Source of the DNA: Bacillus fungorum | GTDB taxonomy: Bacteria; Bacillota; Bacilli; Bacillales; Bacillaceae_G | Direction: 5' to 3' | Assembly: GCF_002746455.1 (NCBI RefSeq) | Contig: NZ_NWUW01000004.1 | Span: forward strand, 280,556-344,555 | Length of the DNA stretch: 64,000 nucleotides | Shown here: positions 17,112 to 25,760 of the stretch, in pieces | Numbering within the stretch: the stretch's first letter is position 1 | Layout of the letters: every line of letters starts with the position of its first letter | Made by a program: the position numbers and the translations under genes | The notes under the pieces: generated by a model | What the model was told of the DNA's origin: nothing | Seen by the model: only the letters and a program-made list of their open reading frames with translations | Databases searched by the model: none

Positions 17112-17921
17112 TTATGACTGCAATAACTTTAATATCATTTGCGGAATTTGATTTGCCTGTGAAATCATACTTAAAGCAACTTCTGTTAATAGTTTATATT
17201 TCACAAATCCGCTCATTTCTTGTGCCATATCAGCATCTTCCATTCGGGATGCTGCATCCGTCAGTGAAATACTTTGACTGTTCAGATTTTCAATGTTAAA
17301 TTGCAGACGGTTAATCATTGATCCAAGATCGGCGCGGTGAAGTGATACACTTTGCAGAGCAACTTCGATTTTTGCAATAGCCGCTTCCGCTTCTTGTTTT
17401 GTTGAAATCTTGATGTCGTTTCGTTTAGGAGGAAGAAAAATATTGTTTTCTTTTATAGATATATCTATTGTATGGCCAAGATCATTAAGTGAAATGTTAC
17501 GACTTTGTCCATCAAATACGGACAGATCATTAAACGCTGTCGTTTCACCAATGTAACCAATTTGTTTTACTAGTTGTTGAAACTCTTTATCTAGTAAATT
17601 GCGGTTCTCATTTGAGTTTGTTCCATTTGCAGATTGAACAGCTAAATTACGCATATGTATTAAAATGTTGGTAACGGTTTGTAGAGCCGCTTCCGCTGTT
17701 TGAAGCATAGAAATGGCGTCTTCATTATTACGTATAGAAACACGCATTCCCCGTACTCTTGCATGCATTCGTGTAACAATTGCAATATTTGCTGGATTAT
17801 CAGAAGCGTTGTTTAGTTTCTTGCCTGTGGATAAATGTTCCATCGCTGTATTCATTTGTCTTTCATTTATATGTAATGATTGTAGCGCTTTCATACTAAG
17901 AATATTAGTACTGATTCGCAT
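17112..17921 (-). CDS. Flagellin (minor or variant copy)
   Basis: The 269-residue product is a flagellin: N-terminal MRISTNILSMKALQSL, LSTGKKLNNASDNPAN, the D1 motif LAVQSANGTNSNENR, and C-terminal MAQEMSGFVKYKLLTEVA with IPQMILKLLQS. There is almost no variable central domain. It differs from the second flagellin (30273-31091) at many normally conserved sites (NIAIVTRMHARVRG instead of GLAIATRMRANEGG), so it is likely a minor filament subunit. A strong AGGAGGTG site precedes ATG 17921. Confidence 0.93.
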   Translation of the reverse strand: MRISTNILSMKALQSLHINERQMNTAMEHLSTGKKLNNASDNPANIAIVTRMHARVRGMRVSIRNNEDAISMLQTAEAALQTVTNILIHMRNLAVQSANGTNSNENRNLLDKEFQQLVKQIGYIGETTAFNDLSVFDGQSRNISLNDLGHTIDISIKENNIFLPPKRNDIKISTKQEAEAAIAKIEVALQSVSLHRADLGSMINRLQFNIENLNSQSISLTDAASRMEDADMAQEMSGFVKYKLLTEVALSMISQANQIPQMILKLLQS

Positions 17922-17973
17922 GTTTAGTGCACCTCCTAAAAAGAATATTATATTATTTAGTATAAGTAATTTT

Positions 17974-17984
17974 CGGTAATATTA
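17974..17984 (-). promoter_or_regulatory. Motif shared by both flagellin upstream regions
   Basis: Plus-strand CGGTAATATTA lies 53 bases before the flagellin ATG; the major flagellin gene has CGGTAATATAC 49-50 bases before its ATG. The shared 9-mer at a similar distance suggests a common promoter or operator element. Confidence 0.45.
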
Positions 17985-18172
17985 GAATGCTTTATTGCAA
18001 ATTTCCGGAATTTTATAATAAACTTTCAGCTTTTCAGAGTAAAAAATAGCATTATAATGGATTTTACTTGAGTAATTCAAGCAGTGGTATTCTGTACTTT
18101 TAAAATATTATTGAGGAGATCTATAACAGTAACCATGCAAATACTTTGCTATTTCCGTAATAAATGTAATTA

Positions 18173-18185
18173 TTTTTTAAAAAAA
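18173..18185. promoter_or_regulatory. Possible MogR box before the TPR glycosyltransferase
   Basis: TTTTTTAAAAAAA satisfies TTTT-N5-AAAA and lies 75 bases upstream of the glycosyltransferase start. In such A/T-rich DNA a chance match is quite possible. The rest of the 339-base gap 17922-18260 shows no open frame and no other clear signal apart from the flagellin motif. Confidence 0.35.
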
Positions 18186-18260
18186 CATAAAAAATAATAT
18201 TAAATATAATATAATGATAATAGGATTATAAATTATGACAACAAAAGGAGTACAATTGTT

Positions 18261-20144
18261 ATGAAGCCTTATTTATCAGCATGTTTAATCGTAAAAAATG
18301 AAGAAGATATGTTACGAAGATGTTTAGAATCATTAAAGGGTGGAGTGGATGAAATCGTCATAGTTGACACAGGCTCTACGGATAAAACAAAGGAAATTGC
18401 GAAAGAGTTTACAGATAAAGTTTATGATTTTGAATGGACAAATGATTTTGCGGAAGCACGTAATTTCGCAGGCTCTCATGCAACAGGAGAGTGGATTTTA
18501 GCACTTGATGCAGATGAATGTGTGGACCTAGAGAATGTTGCTGCAGCAATAGAAGAAATTAAATCTCATAATAATAAATTCGATACATATACAATAGACA
18601 TTATAAATTTTGTAGGTGAACGTGGGGAAAGGTCTGTCATTAATAAAATGGCAAGAATTTATAAAAATGACGGTACTGTTCATTTTGAAGGGGCGATCCA
18701 TGAACAAATTGTAAGCTTAAAGAATCAGCGAAATTTAGCTGAATCGTTGTTAAAGGTTTACCATTATGGATATTTGTCAAATGTAGTGGAAAAGAAAAAT
18801 AAACGAACAAGAAATATGAATATTATAAAAAAAATGTTACAATCTGAAAAAGAAAATGGCTTTACTTACTTTAATTATGGACAAGAGCTTAGAGCTTTAG
18901 GGAAAACAGAAGAAGCGCTAAATGCATTTATATCAGCTTATAAGTATAAAGGAGATATTTATAAGGAGTGGGTAGGAATATGTCTATTCTTCATTATTGA
19001 AAGTTTAGTAGAATTAAAGCGTTATGACAAAGCTTTAGTAATTATTAAAGATGCTGAGAAAGTTTTACCTACTGCACCAGATTTTCCATTTTGGAAAGCT
19101 GAAATTTATTTTAGGCAAAAACGTTTTGATGATGCTAGGGAAGTATATACCAATATTGTAATGGAGCGTCAGACATATAAAGATATTGTTTACTTGGTTG
19201 AATCACAGGCACTGTTACCATATTTACGACTTGGTGAAATATATAAGTATGAAAGACTGGATCAAAAAGCTTTACAATATTATGTTGAGGCATTAAATGA
19301 AAATAGTTCATCGCTTGAAGCTATTGCTAATGTTATTAAAATATTAAGCAACTATCATACACCAAAAGAAGTATATGAGTTTTTAAATAGTCGATGTATT
19401 ATAAAAGCAGATGATATTCGTATTGAAATATTAAAGTTGATATTAGATTTAGGGTTAGGTGAATTAGCATTACTACTTACAAATGATTTTACAACTCAAG
19501 AACAATTGATGGTTTCTACGTTGCAGTTAAAAGCAAAAATGATTTTAGGACAAGAGTTATTACAATTTACAACAGAAGAATTGATGTATGGTGTAAAAAC
19601 TGAAGTGATTGATGTAGCTGATCTTGCTGTCTTATATGAAGTAACAAACGATGCACGTGTTCAAAATGTGTTCGAAAATTCTAAATTCAAACATGTGTTT
19701 TATAGTATATTTAATGAGAAAAAACAAGGAAAAAAGATGAAACAAGTAGAATACTTGCCAATTTTAGATAAAGCGTTACGTTTTCAAAAACCTGAGTTTG
19801 CGGAACGGTTAATTTCTTATATAAATATATTCCCGAAACAAGTGTATGCTAAAGTTGCCGATTTGTTTTATGAAAATGGATATGAAGAAATCGCTTTGGA
19901 ATTTTATGAATTAGCAGACGAAAACCATGTGACAAAGCAAGGGTATGTGAATATTATTGAATATTTATTGGCGCAAGGGAATGGAGAAGAAGCACATCGT
20001 ATTGCTCTAGAGGCACTGAAGAAATTCAAGAAAGATTTTAGGTTTTATAAGTATGCGATTGAACTTGGACAAACGGAACAAAGATCAATTGTTACAAAAT
20101 CTCTTCAGGAATTTCCAGATAGCAATTGGTTAAAGTTAAAGTAG
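18261..20144 (+). CDS. GT2 glycosyltransferase with TPR tail, likely flagellin-modifying
   Basis: The 627-residue product has an N-terminal family-2 glycosyltransferase domain (residues ~1-230; SACLIVKNEEDMLRRCLESL at 6-25 and the metal-binding DAD at 83-85 in LALDADECVD), followed by a long helical TPR-like region. Such GT-TPR proteins occur beside flagellin genes and glycosylate protein serine or threonine. It is the only plus-strand gene in the island, next to the minor flagellin. The ribosome site is AAAAGGAG. Confidence 0.82.
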   Translation: MKPYLSACLIVKNEEDMLRRCLESLKGGVDEIVIVDTGSTDKTKEIAKEFTDKVYDFEWTNDFAEARNFAGSHATGEWILALDADECVDLENVAAAIEEIKSHNNKFDTYTIDIINFVGERGERSVINKMARIYKNDGTVHFEGAIHEQIVSLKNQRNLAESLLKVYHYGYLSNVVEKKNKRTRNMNIIKKMLQSEKENGFTYFNYGQELRALGKTEEALNAFISAYKYKGDIYKEWVGICLFFIIESLVELKRYDKALVIIKDAEKVLPTAPDFPFWKAEIYFRQKRFDDAREVYTNIVMERQTYKDIVYLVESQALLPYLRLGEIYKYERLDQKALQYYVEALNENSSSLEAIANVIKILSNYHTPKEVYEFLNSRCIIKADDIRIEILKLILDLGLGELALLLTNDFTTQEQLMVSTLQLKAKMILGQELLQFTTEELMYGVKTEVIDVADLAVLYEVTNDARVQNVFENSKFKHVFYSIFNEKKQGKKMKQVEYLPILDKALRFQKPEFAERLISYINIFPKQVYAKVADLFYENGYEEIALEFYELADENHVTKQGYVNIIEYLLAQGNGEEAHRIALEALKKFKKDFRFYKYAIELGQTEQRSIVTKSLQEFPDSNWLKLK

Positions 20145-20256
20145 ATAGAATATTTTTAGAGAATATTATTAAATTCCTCTTCCATTGAAGGGGAATTTAA
20201 TATGTTTACTTAGTATAATTAAAAAATCAAGTAAGGTAATATTTTAGTTAGTAAAT

Positions 20257-20304
20257 AAGAAAGAACAAGGGTATCCTAAACGGAGTATATCCTTGTTCTT
20301 TCTT
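20257..20304. terminator. Bidirectional terminator between the convergent glycosylation genes
   Basis: AAGAAAGAACAAGG (20257-20270) pairs with CCTTGTTCTTTCTT (20291-20304), a 14-bp perfect stem with A and T flanks usable in both directions. A weaker hairpin AAATTCC/GGAATTT lies at 20171-20198. Confidence 0.85.
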
Positions 20305-20309
20305 ATATA

Positions 20310-21395
20310 TTAAATGAAATACATCACAGTTTCCAAAATTCCTTCTGTATAGTGGCGTAGCACAATACGATAGTTTGGATTATATCGGAGTAAGAGCTGC
20401 GGAATACGCCAAAAATCTTCTTGTTTATGGTAAACGCATACTGCTAATTTTGGCTTATATGTTTTTATAAGTTGTTCAGCTCCAACTAATGTTTCATATT
20501 CAGTTCCTTCTACATCAAGTTTCATATATGTAACGCGTTCTTTAATAATATCATCAAGTTGTATTGTTTCAACAGTAATAGTTCCTTCATTAGAGAGTCC
20601 GCTAGCGGACTCTTTCTCATTATCAAAGAATGTTGTCATTTGTTGATTATATGTTGCATACGGATAAACGTGTACATTTGAATAATTTATTAATGCTTCT
20701 TTTGTAACTTCATATTGCTTAGGTGACGGTTCAAACACATGTACTGCTTTATAGTTCGGATTTAATGTAATAAATTGTTTTGTCGTTTCTCCATCATATG
20801 CACCGCAATCGATAAATACTTCTTTTTCACTAAATTGGAACACATCAAAATATTGGTCATGTAATTTACATGAGAAAACTCCCATTACTTTTGCATCAAA
20901 ATTGTATCGAAAATCTGTAATGTGAAGTAATGTTTGACGAGAAAGTTCATCGTCTAACTTACTATACAACCAATCATATTGCTGGAGATTTGTTTGAATG
21001 TCCAGTGCGTTATTTTCACAAAATTTAACTTGTGGAAAATTCTCTGCATCATATATAACGAGATCGAAATACGTCAAAACATGAGAAATATTTTGTGATT
21101 CTAAACTATGAAGTGCAGTCACTAATCTAGCATCAAGTACGCATACGATGACTAGACTGGTTGATTCAATTTCAACTGTTTTATATACAGGAAAGCCTTT
21201 ATATTTCTTTTCATTTGTATAATCATCAATAATACCAGCTACAGCTATACCTTGGGTTGAGAAAGCTTGTAAAAGTTGTGTTGCATAATTATTTCGCCCC
21301 ATAATATATTTTGGGACAGAAGAATCGTATAGTTTTTGAAATAAGTGCTCTTTTTGTTTTAATATCATCGGTTTTTTATTTGTAACCTGAAACAT
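20310..21395 (-). CDS. FkbM-family methyltransferase with N-terminal Rossmann-like domain
   Basis: The 361-residue product has two parts. Residues ~25-115 look like a nucleotide-binding Rossmann-like domain (IMGRNNYATQLLQAF, then GIIDDY and VIVCVLD). Residues ~165-361 are an FkbM methyltransferase: SAM motif I VFIDCGAYDGETT at 193-205, then VHVFEPSPKQY and MKLDVEGTEYETLVGAE. FkbM enzymes O- or N-methylate sugars or polyketides. It is the last gene of the eight-gene operon. The acceptor is unknown. Confidence 0.82.
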   Translation of the reverse strand: MFQVTNKKPMILKQKEHLFQKLYDSSVPKYIMGRNNYATQLLQAFSTQGIAVAGIIDDYTNEKKYKGFPVYKTVEIESTSLVIVCVLDARLVTALHSLESQNISHVLTYFDLVIYDAENFPQVKFCENNALDIQTNLQQYDWLYSKLDDELSRQTLLHITDFRYNFDAKVMGVFSCKLHDQYFDVFQFSEKEVFIDCGAYDGETTKQFITLNPNYKAVHVFEPSPKQYEVTKEALINYSNVHVYPYATYNQQMTTFFDNEKESASGLSNEGTITVETIQLDDIIKERVTYMKLDVEGTEYETLVGAEQLIKTYKPKLAVCVYHKQEDFWRIPQLLLRYNPNYRIVLRHYTEGILETVMYFI

Positions 21396-21401
21396 ATTAT
21401 G

Positions 21402-22688
21402 TCATCCCCTCCAGTCAAGTAAACATTCAATATTATTTACATCAAAAGCGTGTATGTTTAATTGTTGTCTTACTTCTTGGCGCTCTGCAAAAGCGTTATC
21501 AATAAAAATAGTAGGTACATCGGTTTTCATATATTTGAATTTTTTATCACTTATATTCATATGAATAATTTTTGTGAATAAAGTAGGGTGAATCTTATAT
21601 TTTTGTAATGTTGCATGTACATCATGTTCATGCTTTGAGATTAATATTAATTCTATGTTTTTATTTACACATTGATACAAAAATTGTACTAATTGTGTAT
21701 TTATTTGTTCATTTACAATAAGAGTGTCATCTAAATCGATATAAACGCGCTCGTATTCAATATGAATGTTATATCGGTTAATAAAAGCTCTATCCATTTC
21801 GATAGAATAAGTATTTGGTTGAAATGCAATGTCAAATTCAGCAAAGTCAAGAATAGATAATAATGATAAATTGACATCCTTTCCAACTGTTAAAGCAGAA
21901 GTCCCCGCCATTCTGCTAGACACCTCTAGCAGTTTCCATTTTCCTGCTCTATCTCGTTTTATTTGGAAGAACCAATGTCCTCGGAAAGATAGATGCTGAT
22001 TTAATGTATTAGCAATAAATTGTATGTCTTTTGACGCTTCTATTACTGTAGAACGAACACTTACACCAGCTAATGTTCGTTCACGTGTGCGGGGGCTTAT
22101 GCAACGTAATAATCCGTGTCGGTCTGTAAAACAGTCAACACTTAGTTCATCACCTGGCAAATGCTCGCAAATTAATAGCTTCGGATTTTGCTTGAGATAA
22201 AATTGTAATTCCTCTTTATTGTTTGCGATATATGCTCCTTTTCCTCCTTGTCCGTCATCAGGCTTTAAAAAAACAGGGTAGTCGGTAATATCATCATCTG
22301 TTGCGTATGTAGCCGGGGTAAATGTATAGTCCATAAATTGCTTATATGTTAATGATTTGTAACGACATATACGTACCGTATTTATATCAGCGGCAATAAC
22401 GGTTGATGATAGCTGTAATTCATGTTCTTTTAAATATAAAGCGACCGTGTCATGCGTTGGAATAATGAAGTCAATATGATGCTTTTGTAATACATCATTA
22501 AATTGTCGTAAAAAATCTTCGTCTGCAATATTTGGCAAGTCTCCGATATAGTTTTTATAAATATAGCTTCCGTGGTCGTCAATACTAGAAGCGCCAAAAA
22601 GATTAATTCGCACAGCATGGCGTAGTGCGAAATTAATGTCAATGGCTACTTGTGATCCACAAGGAAAGACAAGTACGTTTAACTTCAT
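21402..22688 (-). CDS. ATP-grasp ligase fused to a HAD-type phosphatase domain
   Basis: The 428-residue product starts with a pre-ATP-grasp domain (1-100), then an ATP-grasp fold: YPVFLKPDDGQGGKGAY at ~137-153 (nucleotide loop), an LLICEHLPGDELSVDC strand, and EVSSRMAGTSALT (metal-binding Glu 255). From ~312 a HAD domain begins: nucleophile motif YIDLDDTL with D318 and D320, motif II LISKH (S351), Lys in SDKKF (~382), and acidic motif IFIDNAFAE (D397). It ends 7 bases before the FkbM gene. ATP-grasp enzymes join acids to amines; the substrate is not known. Confidence 0.8.
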   Translation of the reverse strand: MKLNVLVFPCGSQVAIDINFALRHAVRINLFGASSIDDHGSYIYKNYIGDLPNIADEDFLRQFNDVLQKHHIDFIIPTHDTVALYLKEHELQLSSTVIAADINTVRICRYKSLTYKQFMDYTFTPATYATDDDITDYPVFLKPDDGQGGKGAYIANNKEELQFYLKQNPKLLICEHLPGDELSVDCFTDRHGLLRCISPRTRERTLAGVSVRSTVIEASKDIQFIANTLNQHLSFRGHWFFQIKRDRAGKWKLLEVSSRMAGTSALTVGKDVNLSLLSILDFAEFDIAFQPNTYSIEMDRAFINRYNIHIEYERVYIDLDDTLIVNEQINTQLVQFLYQCVNKNIELILISKHEHDVHATLQKYKIHPTLFTKIIHMNISDKKFKYMKTDVPTIFIDNAFAERQEVRQQLNIHAFDVNNIECLLDWRG

Positions 22689-22710
22689 ATGTAGGCCCCC
22701 AATCCTTTAT

Positions 22711-23670
22711 TTAAGACAGTATGTTTTTTACAGTTTGTACAATATATCGCATTTCTTTTATGCTATATCGTTGATCAATCGGTAACGGAACTAGATATCG
22801 AGTCAGTTCATGCTCAAACCAATTGGGCTTTGTATATTGTAAAACTTCTTTCCAGTATGTTGCTACGTATATATTGTTGCTTATTAATAACTGTTTAATA
22901 TTTTCTTGCCGAACGAATAGTGGATAAACCATAGGGCCGTTTAAATTGTTGGTGTCCCATTCTAACTCATTTATTGCTTTCAGTTCATTGTGTATATACT
23001 GAAAGTTATCGTTGCGACGTTTTTTTACTTGTTCATAGTTAATACTTTGCAACATGCGTTGTGTTAAGTTTGACATACGTTTAGGTGCTTCATCTGTAAG
23101 TATTTTTTCATTCTTTTGATATAATGTATAACTATCATTTGCGGAAGAATCAATTCTTTTTGCTAAAAATTGTAAGCGGCTGAAAGAAGAGTCCTTGGGC
23201 AGTTTGTCCTCCAATTTTACATTTGTGTATAAATACCCACCATCCGGAACACCAAAGAATTTTCGGGGTGAGTAGATGGTATTAGTCTCTTCAATCGGGG
23301 ATTCAAAAAATGCTTGTGTGTTATCAACAATAACGTTGTTAATATTACTAATTACTTTTTGTACATTCTCCCCACAAAGTCCAAAATAATTGATATATAG
23401 AAAGTATTCGTTCTCATCTACAATTTGATGAAAAATTGGATAGAATTTTTCATCAATGTTATAAAACTCATAATCTATATGTAGAGCCGAAATAGGTTCT
23501 AAAATACAGTGACACATATAATGAGGAAGGTATATTTTTTTTGTTCGGTTTGTTTTTAATAAGTAATGTAAAGCGCTTCTAGCCTTGTTGAGACGAATGG
23601 CTTGAGTATGGTATTCGCCTTTGTGTGGCAATTCTAGCTCAAAAAAACCGCCAATTTCTTTTTGTATCAT
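22711..23670 (-). CDS. DegT-like PLP-dependent enzyme, short form
   Basis: The 319-residue product resembles DegT/DnrJ-type sugar aminotransferases but is about 50-80 residues shorter. The likely cofactor-binding Asp region is VDNTQAFFES (116-123), and the Schiff-base Lys would be K137 in YSPRKFFGVPDGG, a variant of the usual K-x(4)-GEGG pattern. An LNKARSALHYLLK start replaces the usual SGT motif. It could transaminate a keto-sugar or a non-sugar precursor. Confidence 0.72.
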   Translation of the reverse strand: MIQKEIGGFFELELPHKGEYHTQAIRLNKARSALHYLLKTNRTKKIYLPHYMCHCILEPISALHIDYEFYNIDEKFYPIFHQIVDENEYFLYINYFGLCGENVQKVISNINNVIVDNTQAFFESPIEETNTIYSPRKFFGVPDGGYLYTNVKLEDKLPKDSSFSRLQFLAKRIDSSANDSYTLYQKNEKILTDEAPKRMSNLTQRMLQSINYEQVKKRRNDNFQYIHNELKAINELEWDTNNLNGPMVYPLFVRQENIKQLLISNNIYVATYWKEVLQYTKPNWFEHELTRYLVPLPIDQRYSIKEMRYIVQTVKNILS

Positions 23671-23673
23671 ATG

Positions 23674-24387
23674 TTATAACACCTCGTATTGATTAAGTAT
23701 CATTTTTATTTCATCTTTTGAGCAAAACATTAACAAATCAATAATAGATAGACCTGCTTCAAATGAGCGGTGGCCTTGTTTATATACGATTTCCTCCATT
23801 TTACTTTGAAGAAAAGTCAATACAATTCCTTGATCACTAAATTTTTGAGGATCAAACAATTCTTTCCCACTAATTGGATTAATATACTCGGTTGCGTTCA
23901 ATTGACTACTAATAGTTAATGCCCATTCTCCAGCATCCGTTACCTCGGCATAATTAAAGTTTGCTTGAGATGAAATTTGATAAGAAAATGATATTTCTAA
24001 ATAATCACATATAGTTTTTAAAATATGTATATTTAATTCAGTGATGTTGTTTGTATTAATAGATAAAGCATTTTCAACAATTTCCATACAGTATGTATAA
24101 TAGGGTGCTTTTTTCTTATAATGAACAAGTTGATTTATAATTTTTGATTTCCAATTGGTCATATTGTTAATTTTAATATTTTTAATTAAACCTTTATGAC
24201 TATGTTTTTCTAAAGGAACAATAATATATTGCCAACCTTCTGTTGGGTGTAAAATTCGGTTCCGATTAATCCAGCCATGTCTAATAAATTGAATATCATC
24301 AAACACAACCCAGTGATCAACATGCTGAATGAGTTGAAAGTATCCTATGTAAGGGAAAAAATAAGGTTGCATAATTCCTAATTTCAT
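23674..24387 (-). CDS. WbqC-family protein
   Basis: The 237-residue product begins MKLGIMQPYFFPYIGYFQLI, with WVVFDDIQFIRHGWINRNRIL at ~30-50, both diagnostic of WbqC-like proteins. These occur in O-antigen and flagellar glycan clusters; a role in acylating or otherwise modifying an amino sugar has been suggested, but the reaction is not settled. Two ATGs are adjacent; the second is better spaced from GGAGGTG. Confidence 0.82.
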   Translation of the reverse strand: MKLGIMQPYFFPYIGYFQLIQHVDHWVVFDDIQFIRHGWINRNRILHPTEGWQYIIVPLEKHSHKGLIKNIKINNMTNWKSKIINQLVHYKKKAPYYTYCMEIVENALSINTNNITELNIHILKTICDYLEISFSYQISSQANFNYAEVTDAGEWALTISSQLNATEYINPISGKELFDPQKFSDQGIVLTFLQSKMEEIVYKQGHRSFEAGLSIIDLLMFCSKDEIKMILNQYEVL

Positions 24388-24425
24388 CATAACACCTCCG
24401 TAATTATTTTGGATTACCAGTGCAA

Positions 24426-25748
24426 TTATTTCCAGTGCAATTGATTAGCAATTGTATTAAAGACCATTGGATAGCTTTCAGCGATGCTTGTCAGTAATCG
24501 TAAGGCATTTTGTCGATCTTTGTTCCACATATTTGAAAAACGCCAGTGTACAAAAACATATATTCTATTGAGGAGCCATTGTTGTAGCTTTGTATCATCT
24601 AATCCCATGTTCAGTGCCTTATCATGTAACTTTTCAAGTTCTTGGATTGTAGAAAGGTCTGTGTCCCTCGGCATGTTTGAACTTAAACTATTAGCATGTA
24701 TGCGATAAACACCGACATAATCTGAGATAAAGGCAACATCTCCTAATAACATAAGATTTAAATATAAAAATAAATCTTGACATTCAGTGTCTTCCAAGAA
24801 ACAATTTCTTTTTATTGCATCTTCTCGGCGATACATCGATGTTAATACACTTGTAATATGAGGATATCGCTCTGTTTCATAATTTAAAAAATAATCGATT
24901 CCATTTGTAATAGGTGGTATATCCACATTTGTATATTCTACTTTTCCAGATTTAGTAAATAGTAGTTTTAAATTTGCGAATACGAGTGACACATTGGGGT
25001 TTTCTTCAAGTAAACTTACTGCTTTACTAATATAGTTGTTCTGTGTTAAATAATCATCATGATTGATTCCCAATATGTATGTTCCATCTGAAAGCTCATA
25101 TAATAATTTGCGGCCATTTTCTTTGGGACCTAAGTTTACAGTATTACGAATATATCTTACTTTAGAATTATGGTTGTATTGTTTCATCATTTCTTCTGTT
25201 CCATCACTTGAACAATCATCAGAAACGATAATCTCAATGTTTTCATAATCTTGACGTAATACACTATTTATTGCTTCTTGTAAATAATCTTTCATGTTGT
25301 AAGTAGGTATAATGACACTCACTTTTGGAGTGCTAGTTTTGAATATTTGTTTTTCACTTTCAAGTTTAGAAATTCGATCGTTTACACGTAAAAGAGATTG
25401 AGAGATATTTTTTTTGAATTTCATATCATTTGTATATTCACTTGCTTTTCGATAATAAAAGTTAGCTTCCTTCCATTCTTGTTTTCGTTCCATGAGTTGT
25501 GCAAATTGATATAATAAGTCAGAGTCTTTATCGTTAATTGTCAAACCCGTTTGAAGCAATTGTTCCGTTTTTTTAAGTTGTTTTTCTTGGAAAGCGATCA
25601 TTGCTTGCATCGCATAAATAGAAGCGTCATTAGGTGCAACTTTCTGTAATTGTTCTAACAAGATAGTTGCTTCATGATTCATATTCTTTTCTATTAATAA
25701 TTTTATATTTTGTTTAATAGATTTTTTAATTTCATCTATATTGTGCAT
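24426..25748 (-). CDS. GT2 glycosyltransferase with N-terminal TPR region
   Basis: The 440-residue product has an N-terminal helical TPR-like part (~1-130) and a GT-A family-2 domain from ~141 (VSVIIPTYNMKDYLQEAINS, then VSDDCSSDGT around 174-183, and the metal site NHDDYL). The domain order is the reverse of the plus-strand glycosyltransferase at 18261. It probably transfers a sugar of the dTDP-derived glycan to flagellin or extends it. Confidence 0.83.
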   Translation of the reverse strand: MHNIDEIKKSIKQNIKLLIEKNMNHEATILLEQLQKVAPNDASIYAMQAMIAFQEKQLKKTEQLLQTGLTINDKDSDLLYQFAQLMERKQEWKEANFYYRKASEYTNDMKFKKNISQSLLRVNDRISKLESEKQIFKTSTPKVSVIIPTYNMKDYLQEAINSVLRQDYENIEIIVSDDCSSDGTEEMMKQYNHNSKVRYIRNTVNLGPKENGRKLLYELSDGTYILGINHDDYLTQNNYISKAVSLLEENPNVSLVFANLKLLFTKSGKVEYTNVDIPPITNGIDYFLNYETERYPHITSVLTSMYRREDAIKRNCFLEDTECQDLFLYLNLMLLGDVAFISDYVGVYRIHANSLSSNMPRDTDLSTIQELEKLHDKALNMGLDDTKLQQWLLNRIYVFVHWRFSNMWNKDRQNALRLLTSIAESYPMVFNTIANQLHWK

Positions 25749-25760
25749 ATCCTTTTAATT

